In this document: piece after piece, positions 9,218 through 17,729 of the stretch | Layout of the letters: each line of letters begins with the position of its first letter | How positions within the stretch are numbered: the first letter of the stretch is position 1 | Assembly (NCBI RefSeq): GCF_027924665.1 | Contig: NZ_AP027043.1 | Coordinates: 4,030,001-4,094,000 of the forward strand | Direction of reading: 5' to 3' | Length of the DNA stretch: 64,000 bases | DNA from: Flavobacterium sp. GSB-24 | Lineage (GTDB): Bacteria; Bacteroidota; Bacteroidia; Flavobacteriales; Flavobacteriaceae | Position numbers and translations under genes: made by a program | The notes under the pieces: generated by a model | Seen by the model: only the letters and a program-made list of their open reading frames with translations | The model's database searches: none | Told to the model about the DNA's origin: nothing

Positions 9218-11095
9218 TTACTCTTCTATCTTCCTAACTCGATCCAGCCAAGTAAACTTCAATACCGTAGTCGTTACTAAAAAGACAACTAAAGCAACAC
9301 AAGCTTTTGGATAATCTCTGATGATGAAATAAATCGGAAGCAGAATCATGCTTGACTGCCATACAATTCCGATCACACAATTCATCATATCTAGATAGAA
9401 ATCATTATTTTTTTGGAAAGATTGATCTTCCGCTTTTAATTGTTTGTAAACTGGATTCCAAAATCCCCAAGGTCTAACATTACTGTAGAAAGATTTCAGC
9501 ACTTCCATATCTGTTGGTTTGCTTAAATATGTTCCTAAAAGACAACCTAATATAGAAAATCCGAAAATTAACGGGAATAAGTAAATCGATGGCACTTGCG
9601 AAAGTTGATGTAATAACGTTCCGTCTCCAAAATTTCCTTTATTCTGATCCAAAACAAATTGAAGCGAAGCTGCAACAAGTCCTCCGACCATTCCCCAGAA
9701 ATAACCCCATCCGTTGAAACGCCACCAAATCCATTTTAAGAAGTTCGCAGCAACGTAACCTCCGTACAAAGCACTTGTAATCCACAGCGTTAAAGAGTTG
9801 ATAGAATCTGCAAAGAATCCCATGAAAACTCCAAGTCCAACAACTAAGAAAGAAGAAATCTGACTTACTTTAATATAATGTGCATTTGATGCAACTGGTT
9901 TGAAGTATTTTTTATAAATATCATTTACAATATAAGCAGGACCTGCGTTTACGAAAGCTGAGAATCCAGACATAAAAGCAGCTAATAAACCTGCTAAAAG
10001 AATTCCTTTAATTCCAACTGGAATATAAAGATTCACCACTTTTGGCATTAATAATTCTAAGTCTGCTCCGGTAAGGTTAACATTTGCATTTAATTCTGGT
10101 GCTAAATTCACCAATGCAATAACTACAATTCCTGTGATTAATAAATATCTCGGAATAAATAGAATCAAGTTGGTGAAACCACTCATGTAAGCGGCTTCTT
10201 TTACTGATTTAGTAGAAAGAACACGCTGTAAATCGTAACTTGGTGTTGGACCTGCGACACTTGCAAAAAATCCTTTGAAAAGCGTCATTCCGATAAATGC
10301 ACCAAACATTTTGTAACCTTCTGTATCAATTAATCTGTTGAAAGTTTCGAATTTATCGCCCCATTGTGTTTCAAATTCCCATCCGAAGAAAACATTTTTC
10401 CATTCTGGAGTAATTACAGAATTGATTTGAATATCAGTATAATTAATGAATGCGTAACCTGCGATTAGAACTCCGGCAACAATCATAATAATATATTGCA
10501 CGACTTCTGTTGCTACTACTGAAAACATTCCACCTTTTACGGTATAAATGGTAGTTAAAAAAATGATTAACAAAGCATAAGCCTGTTCTGATGTTAAGAA
10601 AACACCACCGTTTATGTGAACTGTTAAATCCCAAGGAAGAATAATGGTTACAAATTTTCCGATTCCAACGAAGAAATAAGCGATGAAACCAATTGTAGAA
10701 ATAATAGCAAAAATGGCCACAATAATATGAGAAGCTTTTCCTGCTTTGTCACTTCCAAAACGAGTTAAAATCCATTCAGAACCCGTCATTACTTTCGATC
10801 TTCTAATCCAGACTGCGAGGAACATCATGACGAAAATCTGATTCCAAATCGGCCAAAGCCACATAAACATGAAACTTTTTACGCCATATAAAAATAAAAC
10901 TCCAATCATCCAGGAAGTTCCTGAAACATCAAACATTCCTGAGCCATTGCTCAATCCTAAAAAATACCATTTGATTGATTTCCCGCCAAGGAAATAATCG
11001 TCAAGCCCTTTTGATGCTTTTCTTGAAATCCAGATTCCTATACCGACCGACATTACGATATAGATTAAAATGATTGATACGTCTATAATGTTCAT
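9218..11095 (-). CDS. Sodium:solute symporter (SSS family)
   Basis: A 625-residue polytopic inner-membrane protein with about 13-14 hydrophobic helices. Helix 1 is at the very N-terminus (MNIIDVSIILIYIVMSVGIG), as is usual for SSS/LeuT-fold symporters. The segment DDYFLGGKSIKWYFLGLSNG and the later GLLAAFMSGFSAFVNAGPAY match the sodium-site regions of the family. It likely imports the sugar released outside, probably Man-GlcNAc or a monosaccharide, for the adjacent cytoplasmic GH130. It follows the GH92 stop by 17 bp, so the two are co-transcribed. The substrate cannot be read from sequence. Confidence 0.9.
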   Translation of the reverse strand: MNIIDVSIILIYIVMSVGIGIWISRKASKGLDDYFLGGKSIKWYFLGLSNGSGMFDVSGTSWMIGVLFLYGVKSFMFMWLWPIWNQIFVMMFLAVWIRRSKVMTGSEWILTRFGSDKAGKASHIIVAIFAIISTIGFIAYFFVGIGKFVTIILPWDLTVHINGGVFLTSEQAYALLIIFLTTIYTVKGGMFSVVATEVVQYIIMIVAGVLIAGYAFINYTDIQINSVITPEWKNVFFGWEFETQWGDKFETFNRLIDTEGYKMFGAFIGMTLFKGFFASVAGPTPSYDLQRVLSTKSVKEAAYMSGFTNLILFIPRYLLITGIVVIALVNLAPELNANVNLTGADLELLMPKVVNLYIPVGIKGILLAGLLAAFMSGFSAFVNAGPAYIVNDIYKKYFKPVASNAHYIKVSQISSFLVVGLGVFMGFFADSINSLTLWITSALYGGYVAANFLKWIWWRFNGWGYFWGMVGGLVAASLQFVLDQNKGNFGDGTLLHQLSQVPSIYLFPLIFGFSILGCLLGTYLSKPTDMEVLKSFYSNVRPWGFWNPVYKQLKAEDQSFQKNNDFYLDMMNCVIGIVWQSSMILLPIYFIIRDYPKACVALVVFLVTTTVLKFTWLDRVRKIEE

Positions 11096-11112
11096 TAAAT
11101 ATTTATTTTGAA

Positions 11113-13353
11113 TTAGTTAGTCAAACCCCAGTTTTTGTTTGGCTCCGCTCCCATTGTAAAATGAAGCACACCGCCTTGCAGCATTTCTTGGTGAGAGATT
11201 GCTGTTTTATTAAATGCTTTTCCGTTTAAAGTAGCCGATTGGATATAGAAATTTTTGTTTGAAACATTTTCTGCTTCAATTACAAAAGTTTTTCCATTTG
11301 GAAGATTTAAAGTTGATTTCTCGAAAATCGGACTTCCAATTTCGTACTCTCCAGAAGCTGGATTCATTGGATATAACCCCATTGAACTGAATACATACCA
11401 AGCCGACATTTGTCCGCAGTCTTCGTTTCCGCTTAGACCATTTGCAGTCGTATTATATTGTGTGTCCAAAATATGGCGAACCCAATATTGCGTTCTCCAA
11501 GGCTGACCTGCGTGATTAAACATATAAGCAATGTGGTGGCTTGGCTCGTTACCGTGCGCATACTGCCCGATCAAACCAGAAATATCTGCAGAAACATTGT
11601 TTCCAGTAATCTCAGAACTTTCTGTAAATAATTGTTCTAATCGTTTTGTGAAAGTGGCATTTCCGCCATGAAGCTTAATAAAATTGTCAACATTATGAGG
11701 TACAAACCAGCTGTGCTGCCAAGCATTTCCTTCTGTATAATCAGTATGTTCCCTGTGGTTAGAGTGTTTTGGGTCGAAAGGCTCGTTCCAAGATTTTCCA
11801 TCTTCCGATTTTCCTCTCATAAAACCAGATTTGGCATCAAATAAATATTCGTAAGCTTTTGCACGTTTAGAGAAAAACTCATAATCAGCTTGTTTTCCTA
11901 GAGCTTTCGCCATTTGCGCTACACACCAATCATCATAAGCATATTCTAAAGTAATGGTAACTGATTCGTCTAATAAATTATAAGGGATGTAACCGTATTT
12001 TTTGTAGAAGTTTAAACCGCGTTCGTCCTGCATCATTGTGGCTTTCATGGCTTCAAATGCTTTTTCAGCATCAAAACCTTTAATACCTTTCATATAAGCA
12101 TCTGCAATAACTGGAATAGAGTGATATCCTGTCATTGTATTGGTTTCATTAGCATACAAAGTCCAAACTGGCAATATTTTTTTGGTTTCGTAATACGCTA
12201 ACATTGAGTTAACCATATCTGAAACTCTGTTTGGATCTAATATTGTAAGTAACGGATTCTCTGCTCTAAAGGTATCCCAAAGCGATAAAGTAGAATAAGC
12301 GGTATAATTTTTTGAAGTAACAATTTTGTCGTCTTCAGTTCTAAACTGTCCATTTTTGTCGCTGTACGTAACTGGCGCAACTTGAGCGTGATACAAAGCG
12401 GTGTAGAAAATAGTTTTTAAAGAATCAACCGGAGTTTCTACAGAAATTTTGCTTAAAGCTTTATTCCAAACTGCAGAAGCATCTGTTTTTACCTTTTCAA
12501 ATTCCTGATCTTTATCTAAATTGTTTTTCGCATTTGCAATACTAACTGAAGAAAGTGCCACTTTTACACCTAATTCTTTAGAATTTTTAGGATCGAAGAA
12601 TAATTGCAAAGCTGTATTTTCACCTTCTGCATTTTTAGCATTAACAACTTTTTTATCAGCAGTAATAATAGATTCTGTGATTGGTTTTGAAAATTTAGCC
12701 ACAAAAAATACTTTCTGATTTTTTGCCCAGCCTGTACTGTAACGGAAACCGCTGATGGTATTGGCATCTTCAATTGTAATAGAAGTTTTTACTGCTTTGT
12801 CCCAATTAATAGCGAAACCAAGATCTACAATAACTGATTGTGTATTGGTATCATTAAAAGTATATTTATGGTATGCGGTTCTTTGCGTAGACGTTAATTC
12901 TACATTGATTTTAGGATCTTCAAGAAAAACTTGGTAATAACCCGGTACTGCTTTTTCGTTAACATGATTATATTTTGATTTATACGGAAGGAAATCGCGT
13001 GAAGCGGCTTTGGCGGTTAAGTCTAACTTTTTGTTTGTCGGCATAAATAAAATATCTGCCAAATCACCGATTCCTGTTCCGCTTAAGTGTAAGTGACTAA
13101 ATCCAGAAACTATAGAGTCAGAATAATGATAACCTGAGCACCAGTCCCAGCTAGAAACCCCATTATCTGGACTCACTTGCAGCATCCCAAATGGAACTGT
13201 CGCGCCTGGATACGTATGTCCGTGACCGCCAGTACCTATAAAAGGATCTACATAATTTGCTGCAAAACTTTGCTGATGTTTATTTTTATCTACATTTATT
13301 TTGCAACTTGCAGTAAAAATTACCGTCAGAGAAAGCAGAGTAATTTTCCTCAT
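11113..13353 (-). CDS. GH92 exo-alpha-mannosidase lipoprotein
   Basis: A 746-residue lipoprotein (lipobox FTASC, Cys17). The N-terminal beta-sandwich carries the GH92 signature DPFIGTGGHGHTYPG-TVPFGM and SPDNG. The C-terminal (alpha/alpha)6 barrel carries GNEDCGQMSAWYVFSSMG, where Glu644 is the candidate general acid. GH92 enzymes are calcium-dependent inverting exo-alpha-mannosidases acting on alpha-1,2, 1,3, 1,4 or 1,6 links of high-mannose N-glycans or yeast mannan; this sequence does not settle the linkage. It is the first gene of the minus-strand operon and shares a divergent promoter region with the histidine kinase. The length is normal. Confidence 0.95.
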   Translation of the reverse strand: MRKITLLSLTVIFTASCKINVDKNKHQQSFAANYVDPFIGTGGHGHTYPGATVPFGMLQVSPDNGVSSWDWCSGYHYSDSIVSGFSHLHLSGTGIGDLADILFMPTNKKLDLTAKAASRDFLPYKSKYNHVNEKAVPGYYQVFLEDPKINVELTSTQRTAYHKYTFNDTNTQSVIVDLGFAINWDKAVKTSITIEDANTISGFRYSTGWAKNQKVFFVAKFSKPITESIITADKKVVNAKNAEGENTALQLFFDPKNSKELGVKVALSSVSIANAKNNLDKDQEFEKVKTDASAVWNKALSKISVETPVDSLKTIFYTALYHAQVAPVTYSDKNGQFRTEDDKIVTSKNYTAYSTLSLWDTFRAENPLLTILDPNRVSDMVNSMLAYYETKKILPVWTLYANETNTMTGYHSIPVIADAYMKGIKGFDAEKAFEAMKATMMQDERGLNFYKKYGYIPYNLLDESVTITLEYAYDDWCVAQMAKALGKQADYEFFSKRAKAYEYLFDAKSGFMRGKSEDGKSWNEPFDPKHSNHREHTDYTEGNAWQHSWFVPHNVDNFIKLHGGNATFTKRLEQLFTESSEITGNNVSADISGLIGQYAHGNEPSHHIAYMFNHAGQPWRTQYWVRHILDTQYNTTANGLSGNEDCGQMSAWYVFSSMGLYPMNPASGEYEIGSPIFEKSTLNLPNGKTFVIEAENVSNKNFYIQSATLNGKAFNKTAISHQEMLQGGVLHFTMGAEPNKNWGLTN

Positions 13354-13377
13354 ATCAAAACAATATTAATTTAACTT

Positions 13378-13426
13378 TAAATTTAGATAAATTCAACTTT
13401 TACCAAAATAAATTTAGACGGACGAC
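13378..13426 (-). promoter_or_regulatory. Candidate operator plus -7 box upstream of the GH92 operon
   Basis: On the minus strand, GTCGTCCGTCTAAATT (13411-13426) is followed after 25 bp by TAAATTTA (13378-13385), 24 bp before the GH92 ATG. Near-identical arrangements precede the NagB-LmbE gene and the GH29 gene at 17.7 kb. The box resembles the Bacteroidota -7 consensus TAnnTTTG except for its last base, and no clear -33 element is visible, which fits activator dependence. The neighbouring LytTR regulator is the obvious candidate; that link is inference. Confidence 0.55.
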
Positions 13427-13471
13427 ATTTAAACAGCTCTAAACATCAAAAAAAAGCAACAAACGACATTT
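13418..13471. promoter_or_regulatory. Two direct repeats 41 bp apart in the divergent GH92/kinase promoter
   Basis: The sequence ac(g/a)(g/a)acgacattt occurs at 13418-13430 and 13459-13471 in the same orientation, 41 bp apart or about four helical turns. LytTR proteins commonly bind paired direct repeats on one face of the helix. The inner copy overlaps the operator candidate at 13411-13426. The outer copy lies 13 bp before the kinase ATG, so autoregulation is possible. Confidence 0.45.
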
Positions 13472-13483
13472 TAAATTACCACT

Positions 13484-14542
13484 ATGATTTTCAACTCAAG
13501 CAAGCTTTACACTTTACCTATACGCTATCATGTTTACTTTTGGCTCACATATTTTTTGTTCAATACACTGCGCTGGGGAAGCTATTTTAACGATTACGTA
13601 TATTCTTTAAAAACTACTTTACTTGGTTTTCCTATTCACATGGCATTATGTTATCTGAATATTTTGGTTTTGATGCCTCATTTGGTCTATCGTAAAAAAT
13701 ATGTCCTATATATTATAACAGTACTTTCGGCAATTTTTGTCATGGTTGTTCTAAAATTTAATTTGACTTATTTGCTGATTACGCATGACGTTTGGCCAGA
13801 AGGTCCGCAAACCATCAATACACTTACGCTAAATTATACGATAGACATGATGATGGGCGAATTATATGTGATGACTTTTGTAACAGCTATTAAAATCACG
13901 CTCGATCTTTTACAAGAACAAAAACGTGTCACCGATCTGGAAAAATCGCAGCTGGAAACAGAATTATTATTTTTAAAATCTCAGATTTCACCTCACTTTT
14001 TCTTTAATACCTTGAATAATATTTATTCGCTTTCTGTAGAAAAATCAAACAAAACGCCTAAGATAGTTTTAAAGCTTTCTGAATTAATGCGTTACATGCT
14101 TTATGAAACAAAAGAAAAAAAACAGTCATTAGAGAACGAAATTCTATGTATTCAAAATTATCTTGATTTAGAGAGAATTAGAAACGGAGAAAGACTAGAA
14201 GTTAATATGTACATTTCAGGAGATATACATGATAAAGAAATTTCACCCGTTCTATTATTGACTTTTGTTGAAAATGCTTTTAAACATGGCGTTAATAAAA
14301 ATACCGGAAATGTTGTTATCGATATTAATTTTAAGGTAAAAGGCGATTTCTTATACTTCAGTATTTCAAACCCAATGCCCGAAATTACCGTACATAAAGA
14401 TAATTTTAACAAGGCAAGTGGTATAGGTATTGAAAACGTCAAAAAAAGACTTGAATTAGGATATAATAAAAGTGACTATAAGCTTTCATTTAAAAATAAA
14501 AAGAATATTTTTGTCGTTAAACTAGTCATAAAAGTCACGTAG
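13484..14542 (+). CDS. LytS/YehU-type sensor histidine kinase
   Basis: A 352-residue inner-membrane kinase with four predicted transmembrane helices in residues 15-145, and no large extracytoplasmic sensor domain. A short coiled coil (145-165) leads to the His_kinase domain. The phospho-acceptor His171 sits in LKSQISPHFFFNTLNNI, the typical LytS/YehU motif, and the ATPase N-box follows at LLLTFVENAFKHGV with GIGIENVKKRLEL. It should phosphorylate the LytTR regulator encoded 69 bp downstream. It is divergent from the GH92 operon, and the shared intergenic region carries repeated candidate operator sites. A membrane-embedded sensor suggests it responds to a transported sugar or membrane partner, but the signal is unknown. 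Confidence 0.93.
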   Translation: MIFNSSKLYTLPIRYHVYFWLTYFLFNTLRWGSYFNDYVYSLKTTLLGFPIHMALCYLNILVLMPHLVYRKKYVLYIITVLSAIFVMVVLKFNLTYLLITHDVWPEGPQTINTLTLNYTIDMMMGELYVMTFVTAIKITLDLLQEQKRVTDLEKSQLETELLFLKSQISPHFFFNTLNNIYSLSVEKSNKTPKIVLKLSELMRYMLYETKEKKQSLENEILCIQNYLDLERIRNGERLEVNMYISGDIHDKEISPVLLLTFVENAFKHGVNKNTGNVVIDINFKVKGDFLYFSISNPMPEITVHKDNFNKASGIGIENVKKRLELGYNKSDYKLSFKNKKNIFVVKLVIKVT

Positions 14543-14611
14543 CCTCGCTTTTAGCTATTTCGAAAACTATACCTACAAAAAAACCATATCGGCCTAAAAT
14601 AATATTTACAA

Positions 14612-15325
14612 ATGAAAATAAAGTGTTTAATTATCGATGATGAGCCATTGGCAATAAACGTTATTAAAAGTTATATTGAACAGATTGAAGATTTAGAACT
14701 CATTAATACCTTTAGTAATTCTATTGAAGGGTTAAATTTCTTGAAAAACAATACTATTGATGTAATTTTTCTTGACATTAATATGCCTGTGTTAGACGGT
14801 ATAAATTTTATCAAAAGTTTAGAAAACCCGCCTCTGCTTATTATCACGAGCGCTTACGATCAATTTGCAATTGAAACTTACGAGCTGGATGTTTTAGATT
14901 ATCTGGTAAAACCAATTGAGTTTCCTAGATTAATGAAAGCCGTAAACAAAATCAACAAACGACTTAATAATACCAGTAAAATTCCTCAGGAAAATAGTAA
15001 AGAAAACCCTTTCATCTTCGTTAAAATCGACAAGAAAAAAATGAAGAAGATTTTCTTGAACGAAATTTTGGTCATCGAAAGCTTAAAAGATTATTTAAAA
15101 ATAAGTACCTCTTCTGGCAAATTCATCATTCACAGCACTTTATCAGATTTTACGAGTTTATTACCTGAAAGAGATTTCATAAGAATCCACAGATCTTACA
15201 CGATCGCAATTGATAAAATTGATGCTGTAGAAGGAAATAGCATTGAAATTGAAGGACTTAGATACGTTATTGGAAGATCTTATATTGATGAAGTAAAGCA
15301 GAAAATTTTGAATTCTTCCATTTAG
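14612..15325 (+). CDS. LytR/AlgR-family response regulator (receiver + LytTR)
   Basis: A 237-residue two-domain regulator. The receiver domain occupies residues 1-120 with the acidic pair IDDEP at 8-12, phospho-acceptor Asp55 in FLDINMPVLDG, Thr in ITSAYD and Lys in YLVKP. A linker leads to a C-terminal LytTR DNA-binding domain (about 132-232), with FIRIHRSYTIAIDKIDAVEG and YVIGRSYIDEVKQKIL near its end. It is encoded with its cognate kinase and most likely controls the divergent GH92 operon, and by the shared motif also the NagB-LmbE and GH29 genes. LytTR regulators are unusual for glycan loci of this phylum, where hybrid two-component systems, SusR and ECF sigma/anti-sigma pairs are commoner. 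Confidence 0.93.
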   Translation: MKIKCLIIDDEPLAINVIKSYIEQIEDLELINTFSNSIEGLNFLKNNTIDVIFLDINMPVLDGINFIKSLENPPLLIITSAYDQFAIETYELDVLDYLVKPIEFPRLMKAVNKINKRLNNTSKIPQENSKENPFIFVKIDKKKMKKIFLNEILVIESLKDYLKISTSSGKFIIHSTLSDFTSLLPERDFIRIHRSYTIAIDKIDAVEGNSIEIEGLRYVIGRSYIDEVKQKILNSSI

Positions 15326-15331
15326 GGTTTT

Positions 15332-15511
15332 ACCGCAAAGGCGCAAAGATTTACGCAAAGTTCGCTAAGTTTTTTTTAGTTTATATTTTAAAAAAGGATT
15401 ATAAAAAAGTTCGCAAAGCTTAAAGAATAAGCTTTGCGAACTTTTTTATCTATTTTCATCTAGAAAAAAACCCTTTGTGAGCTTTGCGTAAATCTTTGCG
15501 CTCTTTGCGGT
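15332..15511. repeat. Long outer inverted repeat around the 15.4 kb terminator
   Basis: The segment accgcaaaggcgcaaagatt onward (15332-15360) is inversely repeated at 15482-15511 with one small bulge. The two arms enclose the strong hairpin at 15403-15447. Short reiterations such as cgcggttaaaaaa follow at 15509-15550. The 346-bp gap 15326-15671 contains no gene. Confidence 0.75.
15403..15447. terminator. Bidirectional intrinsic terminator between convergent genes
   Basis: A perfect 20-bp stem (15403-15422 with 15428-15447) and a 5-nt loop (aagaa), with A-tract on the left and T-tract on the right. It can therefore end transcription from the response regulator on the plus strand and from the NagB-LmbE gene on the minus strand. 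It is the strongest terminator in the window. Confidence 0.9.
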
Positions 15512-15671
15512 TAAAAAAACTTCGCGGTTAAAAAAAACTCTGCAGTAAAAAAACACAAAACGAGTAAAAAACGAAAATGCGGCCAACCACGACCGCATTT
15601 TCTCTCAATTATAGGTAACTAACCAAAATAAACCATGAAATAGTCTATTATCTTTATTGCTGGAAAAATCC

Positions 15672-17600
15672 TTAGAAATGATAACGTTTAAACGCTTCGA
15701 TAGCCGAATAATCTGCTAATCCTAAGTTGTGATATTTTTCTGCAGTCAATCTATTTCTGTCTTCAACTCGCACCCAAAACTCCCTGCTGTCATCACCTTG
15801 AAACATAACTCCGTCTTTTTGAGACTGGTGATAAAAAATCGCATGTCGTTTCTTTAAAACCTGGTCAGGACTCATTGGTACTGCCATGTCAATTTGGTAC
15901 GATTCCCATTCATGCCATGCGCCTCTGTAAAGCCAAACCCAGCAGTCGTCCATAAAACTTTTGTGTTTTAATCTTTTTAAAGCTTCAAACAAACTGTCTA
16001 AACAAACTTTATGAGTTCCGTGCGGATCTGCTAAATCTCCGGCGGCATAAATTTGATGCGGTTTTATTCTTTCAATAATATCACACATAATGTCGATATC
16101 TGTATCCGAAAGATTATTCTTTTTCACTGTTCCTGTTTCGTAAAACGGAAGATCTAAAAAGTTAACATTAGAATCTGGCAAACCAATGTAACGAGTTGCT
16201 CCAAAAGATTCACTTCTTCTAATTAATCCTTTTAATTTTCTAACCTCAGGAGAATCAATTTCATTTCCGGTTCTGTTTTGAAGGAAATCAATAATTTCAT
16301 CTGAAACAGTAGAATTTGGATTTAATGCTTTTGAAATTTCTGCAAATTTTAAAGCTTCTTCATTCGAAACCGCGATATTTCCAGAAGTCTGATACGCAAT
16401 ATGAACTTCATGCCCCTGCTCTACCAAACGGTCAAATGTTCCTCCCATCGAAATCACATCATCATCCGGATGCGGACTAAAAATAATTACTCTTTTCTTT
16501 TCAGGAGTTGAACGTTCTGGTCTATAGGTATCATCTGCATTTGGTTTTCCTCCCGGCCATCCTGTAATGGTTTGCTGCATTTTATTAAACATCTTAATGT
16601 TCAAATCGTATGCAGTTCCTTCTTCCGTCAAAAGACTCGACATTCCGTTGTCGTTATAGTCTTTATCAGTTAGTTTTAGGAAAGGTTTCTTCGTCAACTC
16701 ACTTAACCATGCCACCGCTTTTAATTTTAATTCATCTGTCCAAACACAAGACTTAACCAGCCAAGGCGTTTTTACCCTTGTAAGTTCAGATGAAGCTTCT
16801 GTATCTAGAACAAATGTTGTGTTGTTATGCTCTTGTAAATACGTAGCCGGCACTTGCGAAGAAACCTCGCCTTCAATTGTATTTTTTATAATTCCTGCTT
16901 TACTAATTCCCCATCCTAGTAAAACGATTCTTTTTGCATTTCTAACGGTTCCAATTCCCATTGTAATGGCTTTTCTGGGAACATTGTCAATTCCTAAAAA
17001 AGAAGAGGCCGCATCGACACGTGTCAAATGATCCAAAGTAATACTTCTGGTTCCAGAGTTTACATGCGAACCTGGTTCATTAAAACCAATATGTCCTGTT
17101 CTGCCGATTCCTAAAAGCTGAAAATCTAAACCGCCGTACGATTTAATTTTCATCTCATAATCAATACAATATTGTTGTAATTCCTCAGCACTAACCTGTC
17201 CGTCTGGAATATTGATATTTTCTGGAAGAATATTAACGTGATGAAACAAATGCTCGTGCATAAAATGATAATAACTCTGAATATCATTTTTATCCATCGG
17301 ATAATATTCATCTAAATTGAAGGTCACTACGTTTGCAAAACTCAGTCCTTCTTCTTTATGTTTTCTTACAAGCTCTTCGTAAACTTTTATTGGAGAAGAT
17401 CCTGTAGCTAAACCTAAAACACAAGGTTCGTTTAGTTCATTTTTTCTCTGAATTAAATTGGCAATTTCCTGCGCGACCAATAAAGAAGCTTCCTGCGACG
17501 ATTCGAAAATAACATTATGAATTTTCTCAAAACGAGTTTCTTCAAATTTTCCTGCTTCCGTAAATCCAATATCTTCTTTAATCATATCGCTGTCGCTCAT
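15672..17600 (-). CDS. nagB: Glucosamine-6-phosphate deaminase (NagB) fused to LmbE/PIG-L deacetylase-like domain
   Basis: A 642-residue cytoplasmic fusion. Residues 25-290 are NagB: GLATGSSPIKVYEELV, catalytic FNLDEYYPM (Asp97) and GIGRTGHIGFNEPGS (164-178, containing the catalytic His). They convert glucosamine-6-phosphate to fructose-6-phosphate and ammonia. Residues 368-600 are LmbE/PIG-L-like: FSPHPDDDVISMGG (HPDD at 377-380, a zinc motif of GlcNAc de-N-acetylases) and a later AGDLADPHGTHK. The deacetylase partner could make the amino-sugar substrate, but its activity is not established. The arrangement is known in Bacteroidota. It starts at 17600, after a candidate operator shared with GH92, and ends before the bidirectional terminator. 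Amino sugar from N-glycans would be funnelled here. Confidence 0.93.
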   Translation of the reverse strand: MSDSDMIKEDIGFTEAGKFEETRFEKIHNVIFESSQEASLLVAQEIANLIQRKNELNEPCVLGLATGSSPIKVYEELVRKHKEEGLSFANVVTFNLDEYYPMDKNDIQSYYHFMHEHLFHHVNILPENINIPDGQVSAEELQQYCIDYEMKIKSYGGLDFQLLGIGRTGHIGFNEPGSHVNSGTRSITLDHLTRVDAASSFLGIDNVPRKAITMGIGTVRNAKRIVLLGWGISKAGIIKNTIEGEVSSQVPATYLQEHNNTTFVLDTEASSELTRVKTPWLVKSCVWTDELKLKAVAWLSELTKKPFLKLTDKDYNDNGMSSLLTEEGTAYDLNIKMFNKMQQTITGWPGGKPNADDTYRPERSTPEKKRVIIFSPHPDDDVISMGGTFDRLVEQGHEVHIAYQTSGNIAVSNEEALKFAEISKALNPNSTVSDEIIDFLQNRTGNEIDSPEVRKLKGLIRRSESFGATRYIGLPDSNVNFLDLPFYETGTVKKNNLSDTDIDIMCDIIERIKPHQIYAAGDLADPHGTHKVCLDSLFEALKRLKHKSFMDDCWVWLYRGAWHEWESYQIDMAVPMSPDQVLKKRHAIFYHQSQKDGVMFQGDDSREFWVRVEDRNRLTAEKYHNLGLADYSAIEAFKRYHF

Positions 17601-17615
17601 TTAATTAATGTAAGA

Positions 17616-17664
17616 TAAAAGTAGAATTAAATAGTCCGTTAGAACTAAAATTTCGACTAATAAC
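17616..17664 (-). promoter_or_regulatory. Candidate operator plus -7 box upstream of NagB-LmbE gene
   Basis: On the minus strand GTTATTAGTCGAAATT (17649-17664) is followed after 25 bp by TACTTTTA (17616-17623), 15 bp before the ATG. The 16-mer differs from the GH29 copy at two positions, and the spacing matches the GH92 copy exactly. An AGTCG half-site is repeated 10 bp upstream within the same element. Confidence 0.55.
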
Positions 17665-17729
17665 GACTATCGTTCGGCAGAAAACAAAATAGCAAACTTC
17701 AAGTAGTTTTTAAGGAGCAGAAAAAGCCT

